Source of the DNA: Streptomyces sp. NBC_00249
Lineage (GTDB): Bacteria > Actinomycetota > Actinomycetes > Streptomycetales > Streptomycetaceae
Direction: 5' to 3'
NCBI RefSeq assembly: GCF_026342355.1
Contig: NZ_JAPEMV010000003.1
Location: forward strand, 372,001-436,000
DNA: 64,000 bases
The notes under the pieces are model-generated. The model saw only the letters and a program-made list of their open reading frames with translations, searched no databases and had not been told where the DNA came from. Shown piece after piece: positions 24,058 to 36,942 of the stretch. The position numbers and the translations under genes were made by a program. Every line of letters starts with the position of its first letter. Position 1 is the stretch's first letter.

Positions 24058-25494
24058 CTACGCGAGGGACCGGATGCGGGTGGCGGCGGCTTCGGCCTCG
24101 CGGACGACACGGGCGGTGTCGACGTCGACGAGACGGCCGCCGAGTTTCAGCGGCCGGCCGTCGACGAACACGGCGTCGACGTTTTCGGGGCGTCCGTTGA
24201 AGACGATCTGGCCGACCCAGTCGAAGCGGGGGGCGAAGTTGAGGGCGGCAGGGTCGAGGACGACGAGGTCGGCCCTCTTGCCGGGCGTGAGCGAGCCCAC
24301 CCGGTCGGCGATGCCGAGGGCTTCCGCGCCGCCCAGGGTGGCCATCCGCAGGACGTCCTCGACCTGCGGGAAGACCCCCGCGTCCGTGGAGCGGGCCCGC
24401 TGGAGGCCGATGGCGGCCTTCATCAGGGCGTGGAAGTCCGAGGTGTCATTGGTGCCGCCGTCCAGGCCGAGAGCGACCTTGACGCCCTTTCGCCGCAGCC
24501 CGGGCAGCGGCATGATGCCGGACGCCAGGCGCATGTTGCTGAGCGGGCAGTGGACGGCCCGCGCGTCGTGGGCGGCGACCGCGGCGATCTCGTCCTCCGT
24601 GAGGTGGATCGCGTGGTTGAGCAGGAGGCGCGGGCCCAGGGCGCCGATGTCGGCGAGGACGCCCAGGGGGTCGTCGGCGCGCTGCTCGGGGCGTTCGAGG
24701 ACGTGGGAGTTGAGCATGACGCCCAGCTCCTGGGCGGTTTCCCAGTGCGCGTGGTTGAGGTGGCGGATGGCGCGTGCCGCGTGGGTGGCGACCTGGAAGG
24801 AGCCCAGCGGCACCGGGTCCACGAGCTCCCGCTTCACCCGGGCGACCAGCTCCCCGTCGGGCTTGGGCGGGAACATCGCGTACGTGAACCGGACACCGGT
24901 GCCGGCCAGGGCCCGGACGTAGCTCTCGACCAGGTCGTACGCGAAGATGTCCACCCAGTCCACCAGGGTGGTCACCCCGCTCTGTACGGCGTCGAGGGCG
25001 GCGAGCCGGACGAAGCTGTGCAGGGTGGCGGGGGTCAGTCTGGCGCGCTGGGCGTCCGTACATCTCTGTAACCAGCCGAACAGGTCGCCGTCGGTACAGC
25101 CGCCCCGGATGGCGGACTGCCACAGGTGGGTGTGCGCGTCCACGAAGCCCGGCATCACCAGCTTCCCGGACACGTCCTGGACCCAGGTGCCCGCGGGAGC
25201 CTGGAGGCCCTGCCCGACGGCGGCGACGGCGCCGCCCCGGATCAGCACGTCGGCGTTGTCCAGAGCGCCCAGCGGGCCGTACCCCAGGGCCGGGTCCATG
25301 GTGAGCACCAGGGCCGCCCCGCGGAGCAGGACCGTACGGGAGCCGGTCGCGCGGGGCGTGACGGGGCGGGCCCGTACGGCCGTCGTACGAGGGGAGGCGC
25401 CGAGCATGAGCGGGGCCGAGGCGGCCAGGCCGAGGCCGGCGAGCAGGTTGCGGCGGCTGGGGGCCTGGGGCGTGGTGGGGGCTGCTGACTGCAT
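24058..25494 (-). CDS. Tat-exported amidohydrolase (TrzN/AtzA/SsnA-like deaminase family)
   Basis: 478 aa. N-terminus has a twin-arginine signal (SRRNLLAGLGLAASAPLM), so it acts outside the membrane, unusual for this mostly cytosolic family. Seen metal-binding signatures: DAHTHLWQ near residue 117, LNSHV, LNHAIHLTEDE, and Asp in LGLDGGTND. It ends with the usual PGKRADLVVLD composite-domain strand. Members deaminate or dechlorinate N-heterocycles (guanine, cytosine, triazines) or hydrolyse ureas. Exact substrate unknown. A TGACGC-A-GCGTCA palindrome lies just upstream. Confidence 0.88.
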   Translation of the reverse strand: MQSAAPTTPQAPSRRNLLAGLGLAASAPLMLGASPRTTAVRARPVTPRATGSRTVLLRGAALVLTMDPALGYGPLGALDNADVLIRGGAVAAVGQGLQAPAGTWVQDVSGKLVMPGFVDAHTHLWQSAIRGGCTDGDLFGWLQRCTDAQRARLTPATLHSFVRLAALDAVQSGVTTLVDWVDIFAYDLVESYVRALAGTGVRFTYAMFPPKPDGELVARVKRELVDPVPLGSFQVATHAARAIRHLNHAHWETAQELGVMLNSHVLERPEQRADDPLGVLADIGALGPRLLLNHAIHLTEDEIAAVAAHDARAVHCPLSNMRLASGIMPLPGLRRKGVKVALGLDGGTNDTSDFHALMKAAIGLQRARSTDAGVFPQVEDVLRMATLGGAEALGIADRVGSLTPGKRADLVVLDPAALNFAPRFDWVGQIVFNGRPENVDAVFVDGRPLKLGGRLVDVDTARVVREAEAAATRIRSLA

Positions 25495-25545
25495 GGCGTG
25501 GTACCTCCCGGGGGGAATGACGGAAGGCCCGCCCGGGCACCGCTG

Positions 25546-25558
25546 TGACGCAGCGTCA
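25546..25558. promoter_or_regulatory. Palindrome TGACGC-A-GCGTCA
   Basis: Perfect 6-bp inverted repeat about 50 bp upstream of the amidohydrolase start. Possible operator. Confidence 0.35.
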
Positions 25559-25726
25559 GCCAGGGGCGGGAGGGTGTACGTACCATTCCCAACGAACGGG
25601 ATTTCGATAGCCGTTGGTGGAATTATTTTTCCGCTGGCGTCAGGTGTTTGCCGTCTCCCGGTGGTGGCCGTGGGCCCGGGCCGCCCCCCGCCCGCACGGC
25701 CGGCGGGCAGGGGACGGGGCGTGCGG

Positions 25727-28684
25727 TCAGAGGCGGAAGGGGTTGCCTCCCTGGGCTGCCAGGAGGAACCAGGCGGTTGCCCCGGTGTGGCGGGAGGCGT
25801 AGTAGATGTCCCCTTCCCCGGTGGTGAGCCCGTCGCTGGAGGCGGCGACGATGGCCCGGCCGTCGGTGTTGGGGGCCTCGTTCTGGGCGCGCTTCAGGGT
25901 GTCCAGGAGGGTGGCCGCCCTGGTGCCGTCGTCGGGTGCGCGGCGCTGGTTGTAGGCGGCGAGCATGTGGGCGGTGCCTTCGAACCAGACCTTGGAGGTG
26001 TCGGTGCGGCCGAAACTGACACCGGTGTAGGGGCCGTCGGTGGCCGCCAGGTTCGTGGCCGCCCAGTCGATCGACCGGGAGTACGCCGGATCGAGCGTGG
26101 CCAGGTAGCTCCAGGCCTGGATGTCCTCGGGGACGGTGTCGCGGTTCTGCGTGACACCGTCGTTGCCCGTTCCGGTCCAGAGCCGGCCGTCGTCGGCCTG
26201 CATGCTCCGCACGAAGGCGAACGCGTTGTCCGAGCGCTGCCTCCAGGCCGCCTCGCCTGTGACGCCGGCGAGCATGGCGAAGAACGATCCGGTGTCGATG
26301 TTGTGTTCGGTGGCCTTCCAGTCGATGTGCTGCATCTGCGCACCGGTCTCGTCGGTGTTGCGAAGTCCGCCGGTGTAGCCGCCGATGCCACGGCTGTCGG
26401 CCGCGTTCGTCTGGATCCAGTTCGCGGTCCTCAGTGCGCCGTCGAGGAACCGCTGTTGCCCGGTGGCCTTGTACAGGCGGGTGAAGGCCATGCCGGCCCA
26501 GGCCATGTTGCCGGTGTAGACGGAGAACCCGCCGACGTAGGGAGAACCCGTCGCGGTGACGAAGGGGTTGGGCTCGTACGAGGCGCGGATCCGGCCGTCC
26601 GGATCGATGTCGTGGGCCTGGGCGTAGAGCAGGCTGTCGCCCAGGGCGACGGCATGGGAGATGTCACCGCTGGTGCCGCGCTTCAGGAAGGCGGCGATGA
26701 TCAGGGCGTTGTCGTAGGTGAAGGAGGCCTGGTAGCCGTCGGGGCCGAACTCCTCGCCGGGGGCGAAGTGTCCGCCGGCGTAGCTGCGCGGTACCCGGAG
26801 CGCGGAGTTGGAGCCGTACTCGTCCATCGTGGAGCTGAGGAAGTCGTAGGCCTTTTCCACCTGCGGCGAGGACACCAGCAGTTCGGTTCGGCCGTCATTG
26901 GGCGGCGGCGTGAAATTCGGAGTGATCCGGTACCGGACCTCCGGTGCGGACGTGTACCTCAGCATCGTGATGGGAATGTGGTTGGAAACCTCCAGGGCGG
27001 GCACCAGGAACCCACCGGTGCGGTTCCTGATGCCTCCGTTGAACTCCTCCCATTGCTGCGACGGGGAGGGCGAGCAGGAGGCCATGCGCACGACCTCGCC
27101 GCCCGGATCGGGCGCTGGCTTCTCCAGACAGACGTTCCCCGCGAGGTTCACGATCCGGACCCCGCCGGGCGTGCCGGACGCCTCGAACCGCCAGTGGTGC
27201 TGGTCCGTGTCCTTCGCTTCGTACTCGCCCAGGCGGTCGGGATCCAGGAGCTGGACTTCCCAGCTCAGCTCCTTGGACGTGGTGACGTTGGTGATGGTGA
27301 AGTTCGGGCCGAGCTGGAATCCGCCGGTCTCCCAGAACCGCAGGTCGACCGGGTCCAGCTGCCAGGCGCTCGCGACGTGGACCGCGGGAACCACGCCGCC
27401 GAGGAAGCCGGGGGCGGCCGGGTCCGGTGCGACGGCGAGGCCGTCACCGTTGCTCAGGACGTGACTGGCGGGATCCTGGCGCCAGAGCTGGTTCTTGCCC
27501 GGGTTCGCGTGGCAGTCGGTCTGCCGCAAGTGGTGCGAGGACGGGTCGTACGAGGCGGCGACCACGTCGAGGCATTTGTTGGAGTTCATGTTGACCAGCT
27601 GGTGGTAGGCCGTCCCGTCGATCTCCCTCCCCCGAATGGTCTTCCACACCTGGGAGAGCCGGTGGCCCCAGTCGGTGGCGTTCACCGGCACCTCGTTCGC
27701 CGTGGACTCCGAGGCGGTCTGCATCACGCCGAGGGATTCGCTGCGGATCCGGTAGGTGAAGCCTGTCTCGGTCTCACCGGCCGCGTGCAGCCTGTTCAGC
27801 GACACCGCGTAGTGGTCCGACCCGGCCCACACGGTGTGGGGCTCCCACCCGTTCGCCGCGGGAGCACTGCTGACGGCGTAGTCGAGCTCGGTGTCGTTCC
27901 CGCCGGGCTGCCGTGCCTCGTGGGTGATCTGGCCGGGGTTGCGCAGGTGCCCGGACGGAGGGACCCAGACGCCCCGTTGCAGGTCGAAGTTGAAGTCCCC
28001 CGCGACCACCCACGCACCGCCCTGGAGCGCATGGCGTGCCGCCACCGCCCTGATGGCGTTGTTGCGGTCGTTGCCGCCTCCCGACAGGGCGTGGATGCTG
28101 TAGTAGGAGTCCGTGCCGACCCGCACCCCGATCAGGGGGCGGGGGAGCGTACCGCCCAGGGCGTCGGGCTGCACCACGACGGGCTCCGGCACCGCGCCGC
28201 CCAGCCGGCTGGTGTTCACCAGGATTCCCACATTGACCCTGGCGGGGAGACCGGGCTCCCCGTTCGAGTCGGTTATCGCCCAGTACAGGGAGTAGTTCTC
28301 ACCGTTGCGGGTCCACGTGTTGTGGTAGACGCGGACGTCGCCGTTGACCGGGCCGGCGGGCCCCGCGTACGTGACGGGAACGTCGCTGTGGGTCTGGGTC
28401 GGCACGCTGCTCGCGGGAGGGCTGGCCATCTCCTGCAGCGCGACGATGGAATGCGTCTGCGTGCCGATGCTCTGGGAGTTGAACAAGGTCGGAATGTAGG
28501 TGGTCCACTTGTTGGTGTTCGCCCCCTCGTTCGCCCCCTGCATGTTCCATGTGGCGAAGGGCCGGTCGTCGGTCACGGCCGCGGCGGGGGTGGCGCCCGC
28601 CAGGGCCTGAAGAAGCGTCAGGACCAGTGCCGCGGTGCACATCAGGGATACGGCCCTGTTCGGCCGGTATGCCCGGGATTTCAT
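25727..28684 (-). CDS. Secreted CdtB-like nuclease / ricin-type lectin / six-hairpin glycosidase-like fusion
   Basis: 985 aa with a Sec-type signal peptide (about residues 1-36). Residues 40-300 have a DNase-I fold very like cytolethal distending toxin subunit B: FATWNMQGAN, VALQEMASPP (Glu85), YSIHALSGGGND (His198), VAGDFNFDL (Asp230, Asn232) and GSDHYAV (Asp290, His291), so all catalytic positions look intact. Residues about 310-600 hold ricin-B-like lectin repeats (CLDVVAASYD...NQLWR, CLEKPAP...SQQWEEF). Residues about 610-985 look like an alpha-helical toroid (six-hairpin glycosidase type), with NALIIAAFLKRG, YTGNMAWAGMAFTRLY and EDIQAWSYLATLDP. Family and domain boundaries are by eye. 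It may attack DNA, phosphoesters or lipids outside the cell; a host target is not implied. Confidence 0.8.
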   Translation of the reverse strand: MKSRAYRPNRAVSLMCTAALVLTLLQALAGATPAAAVTDDRPFATWNMQGANEGANTNKWTTYIPTLFNSQSIGTQTHSIVALQEMASPPASSVPTQTHSDVPVTYAGPAGPVNGDVRVYHNTWTRNGENYSLYWAITDSNGEPGLPARVNVGILVNTSRLGGAVPEPVVVQPDALGGTLPRPLIGVRVGTDSYYSIHALSGGGNDRNNAIRAVAARHALQGGAWVVAGDFNFDLQRGVWVPPSGHLRNPGQITHEARQPGGNDTELDYAVSSAPAANGWEPHTVWAGSDHYAVSLNRLHAAGETETGFTYRIRSESLGVMQTASESTANEVPVNATDWGHRLSQVWKTIRGREIDGTAYHQLVNMNSNKCLDVVAASYDPSSHHLRQTDCHANPGKNQLWRQDPASHVLSNGDGLAVAPDPAAPGFLGGVVPAVHVASAWQLDPVDLRFWETGGFQLGPNFTITNVTTSKELSWEVQLLDPDRLGEYEAKDTDQHHWRFEASGTPGGVRIVNLAGNVCLEKPAPDPGGEVVRMASCSPSPSQQWEEFNGGIRNRTGGFLVPALEVSNHIPITMLRYTSAPEVRYRITPNFTPPPNDGRTELLVSSPQVEKAYDFLSSTMDEYGSNSALRVPRSYAGGHFAPGEEFGPDGYQASFTYDNALIIAAFLKRGTSGDISHAVALGDSLLYAQAHDIDPDGRIRASYEPNPFVTATGSPYVGGFSVYTGNMAWAGMAFTRLYKATGQQRFLDGALRTANWIQTNAADSRGIGGYTGGLRNTDETGAQMQHIDWKATEHNIDTGSFFAMLAGVTGEAAWRQRSDNAFAFVRSMQADDGRLWTGTGNDGVTQNRDTVPEDIQAWSYLATLDPAYSRSIDWAATNLAATDGPYTGVSFGRTDTSKVWFEGTAHMLAAYNQRRAPDDGTRAATLLDTLKRAQNEAPNTDGRAIVAASSDGLTTGEGDIYYASRHTGATAWFLLAAQGGNPFRL

Positions 28685-28783
28685 ATGAGGCTGCCTCGGT
28701 CCTTGCGTGGGGAAGTCCTGAAAGGCCTTCGAAGGTCAGCAGCCTATGGAGGGCAGGCCGGGCCGGAAGCGGCAGGGCAGGCG

Positions 28784-28947
28784 CTACAGGTCGATCGAGC
28801 GGCTCTCGTCCAGGACGGCGAAGCCGGTGCCGTCCTGGCCTCCTCGGGGGTCAGCGCTCCGGCCCGGACGCTGTCCGCGATGCACGCGGCCTCCTCGCCG
28901 GCGTACCAGCGCGGGTACTCCTCCTCGGTGAGCCGGCGGACCGTCAG
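28784..28947 (-). pseudogene. Remnant of a GNAT acetyltransferase N-terminus
   Basis: Reading leftward from 28947 the frame gives TVRRLTEEEYPRWYAGEEAA and on to GALTPEEA, a typical start of a Streptomyces GNAT protein, but the expected ATG is CTG. After PEEA the sequence continues only if one changes frame (GQDGTGFAVLDESRSIDL, stop at 28784); the acetyl-CoA-binding core is missing. Most likely a decayed or truncated gene. Confidence 0.4.
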
Positions 28948-29267
28948 TAGCCGAGCTCGCGCTTCAGTTCGGCCTTGTCCATCGAGGAGCGGCCGTGCAG
29001 GTTGCGGCGCTGGGCCTCCGCGTACAGCTGGTCGTACGTCGGCCCCTGCGCACCGCTGTGGGAACGCTGTCCGCCCCGCCTGGCGGAGGACATGTCCTGG
29101 ATCGAGCTCTTGCTCGCGGTCTTCGACTCGCCCGACCGGGCGCGCTCCTTGTTCACCGTCCGCGCCGCGATCTCCTTGGCCCGCTCGGTGCTCTCGCCGC
29201 GCTTCTCGGCGCTCTCCTTGATGTGCTCGTACTGGCGTTCGCGCTTGGGGCTGGAACCGCGGGGCAT
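28944..29267 (-). CDS. Small basic 'plasmid stabilization'-type protein with Rho-N/SAP-like tail
   Basis: 107 aa, ATG 29267 with GCAAGGAGTCACC upstream. Highly charged: starts MPRGSSPKRERQYEHIKES, contains EIAARTVNKERARSGESKTAS and ends SSMDKAELKRELGY, a short helix-turn-helix pattern like the Rho N-terminal or SAP motif. The name 'plasmid stabilization' is inherited in actinobacterial databases; the actual role is unknown, possibly DNA or RNA binding. Followed by the GNAT remnant. Confidence 0.8.
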   Translation of the reverse strand: MPRGSSPKRERQYEHIKESAEKRGESTERAKEIAARTVNKERARSGESKTASKSSIQDMSSARRGGQRSHSGAQGPTYDQLYAEAQRRNLHGRSSMDKAELKRELGY

Positions 29268-29604
29268 GGTGACTCCTTGCTACCGGGGTGGAGGTGACGG
29301 CTGGGGTTCGGGCCTCGGAACCGGGTCGGGGACGGGCCTCGGGACCGGCCTGGGCGTGTGTGGATCGCCGCTGTGCGTGATTGCGTTCGTCATGGTGGAT
29401 CACACTCGTCGGAGAGGGTTTCCCCGGCTGCGCGCCTGCCCGTTCTCGTCCGGCCCAATCCTCGTCGCCCTCCGTACGCCCGGTTCCCCGTTCAGGCTCC
29501 GCCGCCCGGGTGCCCGTCCGTCATCTCGCCGTGTCGTCGTGGGGCCAGACCGGCCCCGGGGCGAGGATGTGGCCGACCTTTCCCGACTGGGCAGGAGCCT
29601 TCCC
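29268..29604. other. 337-bp gap without a convincing gene
   Basis: Contains short GGGACCGG/GGGTCGGGG-type low-complexity repeats near 29320-29360 and presumably the divergent promoters of its two neighbours. Reading frames that cross it have poor codon bias. Confidence 0.5.
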
Positions 29605-29889
29605 GTGCTCGAACGCAAGCGCCGCAAAGACGCCAAGGACCACATGGAGATCACCTTCGTCCTGCCGGCGGACGCCCCGCCCGGACCGGTGAGCGTCGTG
29701 GGTGACTTCAACGACTGGCGGCCGGGCACCCACGAGCTGCGGCCCCGCAAGGACGGCATGCGGGCGGTCACCGTCGCCCTGCCCAAGAAGAGCACGCACG
29801 CCTTCCGGTACCTGGGCGAGGGCGACCACTGGTTCAACGACGAGGGCGCCGACGCACTCGACGGCTCCAACAGTCTCCTGCGCACCTGA
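29605..29889 (+). CDS. Isoamylase N-terminal / CBM48-like single-domain protein
   Basis: 94 aa; GTG 29605 chosen because GGAGCC lies 6-7 bases upstream and codon bias starts there. Seen: VSVVGDFNDWRPGTHELRPRKDG, the characteristic early-set beta-sandwich found in AMPK beta subunits and glycogen-branching enzymes, then FRYLGEGDHWFNDEGAD. Stand-alone versions are common in Streptomyces and may bind glucans or protein partners. No enzyme domain is attached. Confidence 0.82.
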   Translation: MLERKRRKDAKDHMEITFVLPADAPPGPVSVVGDFNDWRPGTHELRPRKDGMRAVTVALPKKSTHAFRYLGEGDHWFNDEGADALDGSNSLLRT

Positions 29890-29961
29890 CGGACCGCACC
29901 TGCGCGCCTACGCACCGTCTCCGGCGCGCCCGCGAGTACCGTGGAGGGGGATTCCAGGGGG

Positions 29962-30765
29962 ATGCGCCAGCGGATGGGGTCGAGCGTCGTGTCAGCATCG
30001 AGTCACGAGACATTCGGCGCACCGTGCTGGGTCAGCCTCATGGCACGCGACCTCGGCGCGGCCCAGGACTTCTACGGTGCGGTCCTCGGATGGGAATTCG
30101 GGACCGCCCGGGTCGGAGAGGCGTTCTCCGTCGGCTTCGGGGACGGCGTGCCGGTGGCCGGCCTCGGCTCCCTGCCCCCGACGCTCACCGTCCCCGTCGC
30201 CTGGACCCCGTACTTCGCCGTGGACGACGCGGACGTCACGGCCGCACGCATCCTCGAACGCAGTGCGACCGTCGCCGTCGGACCCATGTCCTTCGGCACC
30301 GGACGGGCGGCGCTCGCCTCCGACCGTGACGGGGCGGTCTTCGGGATCTGGCAGGGCGACGCCATTCCCGACTGGGGTATGGGCGGCGAAGCCGCCCCCG
30401 CGTGGCTCGAGCTGCGTACGAGGAACGCCTTCGACGCCGCCATCTTCTACGGCGAGGTACTGGAGTGGGCCTGCGAGCACGAGGGCTGCTGCGAGGTCGC
30501 CTACGTGGAGGAGAACAACCGGATCCTGCTCCGCCACGCGGGCCGGACGGTGGCCCGCCTGCACGGCGGGACCCTCGCGGAGGCCCCGGACCCCCACCTG
30601 CGGCCACGCTGGCACGTCCACTTCCGGGTGCGCGACCTCGACACCGCGGTGAAGGCGGCCACCGCCCTGGGCGCCGACACCGTCTCCGCCCCGGACTCCG
30701 GTCCCTTCCCCGGCGAGATCACCCTGCGGGACCCCGAAGGCGCCCTGTTCAGCATCGCCGGCTGA
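29962..30765 (+). CDS. Two-domain VOC (glyoxalase/bleomycin-resistance-like) protein
   Basis: About 267 aa; ATG 29962 chosen with GGAGGGGG 11 bases before it; GTG 29941 and ATG 29974 are alternatives. Seen: two tandem VOC repeats, the first with WVSLMARDLGAAQDFYGAVLGWEF and the second with FDAAIFYGEVLEWACEHEG and HVHFRVRDLDTAVKAATALG. The usual metal ligands (His/Glu) are not clearly conserved in the first domain. Such proteins occur widely in Streptomyces and may bind small hydrophobic molecules. Function unknown. Convergent with the SDR 12 bp away. Confidence 0.85.
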   Translation: MRQRMGSSVVSASSHETFGAPCWVSLMARDLGAAQDFYGAVLGWEFGTARVGEAFSVGFGDGVPVAGLGSLPPTLTVPVAWTPYFAVDDADVTAARILERSATVAVGPMSFGTGRAALASDRDGAVFGIWQGDAIPDWGMGGEAAPAWLELRTRNAFDAAIFYGEVLEWACEHEGCCEVAYVEENNRILLRHAGRTVARLHGGTLAEAPDPHLRPRWHVHFRVRDLDTAVKAATALGADTVSAPDSGPFPGEITLRDPEGALFSIAG

Positions 30766-30777
30766 GCCGTTTCCGGT

Positions 30778-31530
30778 TCAGGTGCGCAGGTACGAGGCGC
30801 CGTTGACGTCGAGGACCGTGCCCGAGCTCCAGACCGCCCCGGGCGAGGCCAGGTAGAGCACCGCCGAGGCGACCTCCTCCGGTGTGGCGACCCGCCCGAA
30901 GGGGCTCTGCGCGCGGATCCGTTCGCCCTCCGCGCCGTCGAGCCGGTCCGCGACCCGTTCCGTGGCGACGAAGCCGGGCGCCACCGAGGCGACCGCGATG
31001 CCGTGGGGTGCCAGCGAGACGGCCAGGGACTGGCCGAGGGCGTGCAGCGCGGCCTTGGTGGCCCCGTACGCCGGATGGTCGGGCTCGCCCCGGAAGGCGC
31101 CGCGCGAGCCGACGTTCACGATGCGGCCCGCGCGGCCCGCGTCGATCATGCGGCGGGCCGCGCAGTAGCTGAGGTTCGCGGCGCCGAACAGGTTCACCGC
31201 CGCCGTACGCTGCCACGCCTCCTGCCAGTCCGCGTACGAGCTGGTGGGCAGCGGATGCGCGATCATCACTGCGGCATTGTTCACCAGGACGTCCACACCC
31301 CCCAGCGCCTCGTCGGCCTCGCCGACCAGGGCCTCGACCCGCGCCGGATCGCTGAGGTCACCGCTCACGAGTACGTGCCCGTCGCCCGCCAGCGAGGCGA
31401 GGGTCCGCTCGGCGTCCGCATTGCGGGCCGAGCAGTGCACCGCCACCCGGTCGCCCTGCTCGGCGAAGGCGGCGGCGACAGCGCGCCCGATGCCCCGGGA
31501 GGCCCCGGTCACCAATATTCCCCGGCTCAT
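30778..31530 (-). CDS. Short-chain dehydrogenase/reductase (FabG-like)
   Basis: 250 aa from ATG 31530, preceded by AAGGAGTCGTGG. Classical SDR: cofactor motif TGASRGIG, NNAA, catalytic Ser in IVNVGSRGAF and YGATK providing Tyr and Lys, and a C-terminal SSGTVLDVNGASY as in 3-oxoacyl-ACP reductase-like enzymes. NADP preference is suggested by the Arg/Ser-rich second strand region (HCSARN). Substrate unknown; single gene. Confidence 0.92.
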   Translation of the reverse strand: MSRGILVTGASRGIGRAVAAAFAEQGDRVAVHCSARNADAERTLASLAGDGHVLVSGDLSDPARVEALVGEADEALGGVDVLVNNAAVMIAHPLPTSSYADWQEAWQRTAAVNLFGAANLSYCAARRMIDAGRAGRIVNVGSRGAFRGEPDHPAYGATKAALHALGQSLAVSLAPHGIAVASVAPGFVATERVADRLDGAEGERIRAQSPFGRVATPEEVASAVLYLASPGAVWSSGTVLDVNGASYLRT

Positions 31531-31691
31531 CCACGACTCCTTCGGTCCCCGCCCTCCCGGCAAGATCACCGGCTGCTGCCCAATATACGGGGAGCGATCT
31601 TGACGTGTCCGGCGCAGGCGGCGCGGGCCGAACGGTCAACGGCCTCTCCGACACCGCACGCCCCGGGCAGCCCGGCCCGGGGCGTGTCGGC

Positions 31692-32559
31692 TCAGGCGTT
31701 GCCGGCCGCCGGTGCGTACGGGGCCGCGGGGAGGACGTCCGGGACGGACCACTGGCGGTCCTGCTCGAAGGTGCGCAGGAGGTCCGCCGCGACGCTCACC
31801 GCGATCGTGGCGGGCTCCTTGCCCGTGATCTCGGTCAGCCCGATCGGGGTCTTGATCCGGTCGATGGCGGCGGCGTCGTGGCCGCCCTCGGTGGCCAGGC
31901 GCTGCCGGAACCGCGCCCACTTCGCGGACGAGCCGATCAGCCCGATCGAGCCGAGCCCCGGGGTGCGCAGGGCGGCGTCGCACAGTGCGGCGTCCTCGGC
32001 ATGATCGTGGGTCATGATCAGGACGTGGGTGCCGGGCGGCAGTTCCCCCAGCACCTCCTCCGGCAGCAGCAGCGCGTGGTGCACGTGGATCTGCGCCACA
32101 GCGTCCGCGAGCACACCGAGACGTTCGTCGGTGAGCATGCCGGGACGGGTGTCGATCAGGTGCAGATCGAGGTCCTGCCGGGCCAGGATGCGGGCAAGTT
32201 CCAGTCCGACGTGCCCGACGCCGAAGACCGCCACCGCCTGGACCACCGGCAGCGGTTCGAGCAGTACGGTGACGGCTCCGCCGCAGCACTGCACGCCGTG
32301 CGGGCCGGTGACCTTGTCGTTCAGGGCGAACTCCATCAGCTCCGGCTCCGGATCGGCCGCGCCGTTCAGCTCGCGCGCCCGGTCGATGGCGACGGCCTCG
32401 ATGTTGCCGCCGCCGATGGAACCCCACGTCTCGGTCCGTCCCACGACGAGTTTGGCACCGGCCCGGCGCGGCGCGTGGCCGCGCACGGTCGCGACGGTCA
32501 CGAGCACACCGGGTTCCCGGCGTGCCCGCAACCGCGCGACCGCGGCCACCCAGCTCATG

Positions 32560-32567
<8 letters not shown>
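31692..32567 (-). CDS. xdhC: Xanthine dehydrogenase accessory protein XdhC
   Basis: 291 aa; ATG 32567 overlaps the xdhB stop by 8 bp, with ATG 32558 as an alternative. Family knowledge: XdhC binds molybdenum cofactor, helps its sulfuration and insertion into XdhB. Seen: N-terminal XdhC/CoxI domain with VRGHAPRRAGAKLVV and GSIGGGNIEAVA, the QCCGGAV motif, and a Rossmann-like domain AVFGVGHVGLELARIL with LIDTRPGM and LIGSSAKWARF. Third gene of the xdh operon. Confidence 0.94.
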
Positions 32568-36401
<3,834 letters not shown>

Positions 36402-36942
36402 GGCACGTCCTCATTTCGGAGCACGGTGGATATGACTGTCCTAGTCGCCATTTCAGGAGCTTTCTCTTTCGGTCGCGCGGCTCGAAAACCCCGGAGCGGA
36501 GCGCGACAAACCGGCACACAACGGTGCGCCGCAAGCGGTGGCAGAAATGCGGAAATGCCGGGGCCCCGTGATCGGGCACACCGGAAAAGGGGCTGCTCAG
36601 CAGCCGTGTGCTACACGACCCGGAGCCCAGGCGACCTGGTGGGCGGAGTGAGGCAGCTCGGAGATGGTTGACATCCGACTTCACCCCTTTCCAGTGGCCC
36701 ACGATTCGCTGCGGACGAAGTTACGTTGCCCGCCTTCATCGGTCAAGCCGTTGTGGGGCGATTCCACCAAGGGCGGCCACTTCGTGGGGCGGGATTTCGT
36801 ACGCGCGACCAGTGGTGCTCGCGGACGCGGCCGCGTCGCGCGGGGCGGGGAACTGATCTAGCGTCGTAGGGGAGGGGGGAAGCCAGCCCGGCGCGTCCCG
36901 CTCCCGGGCCGCCCGGCCGATCCCGGAGGGCAGGTGCGTCCC
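36402..36942. other. 541-bp gap: divergent promoters, no gene recognised
   Basis: AT-richer than neighbours near 36430-36480 and 36650-36730. Holds GACT-GTCCT-AGTC (36434-36446), a small inverted repeat close to the xdhA start and a candidate operator, and TTGACA at 36668-36673 with no clear matching -10 box. Frames here lack GC3 bias. Confidence 0.5.

Noticed and set aside
36668..36673. TTGACA as -35 box of the small secreted protein gene
   Set aside because: No acceptable -10 hexamer at 16-19 bp spacing and about 270 bp from the gene.
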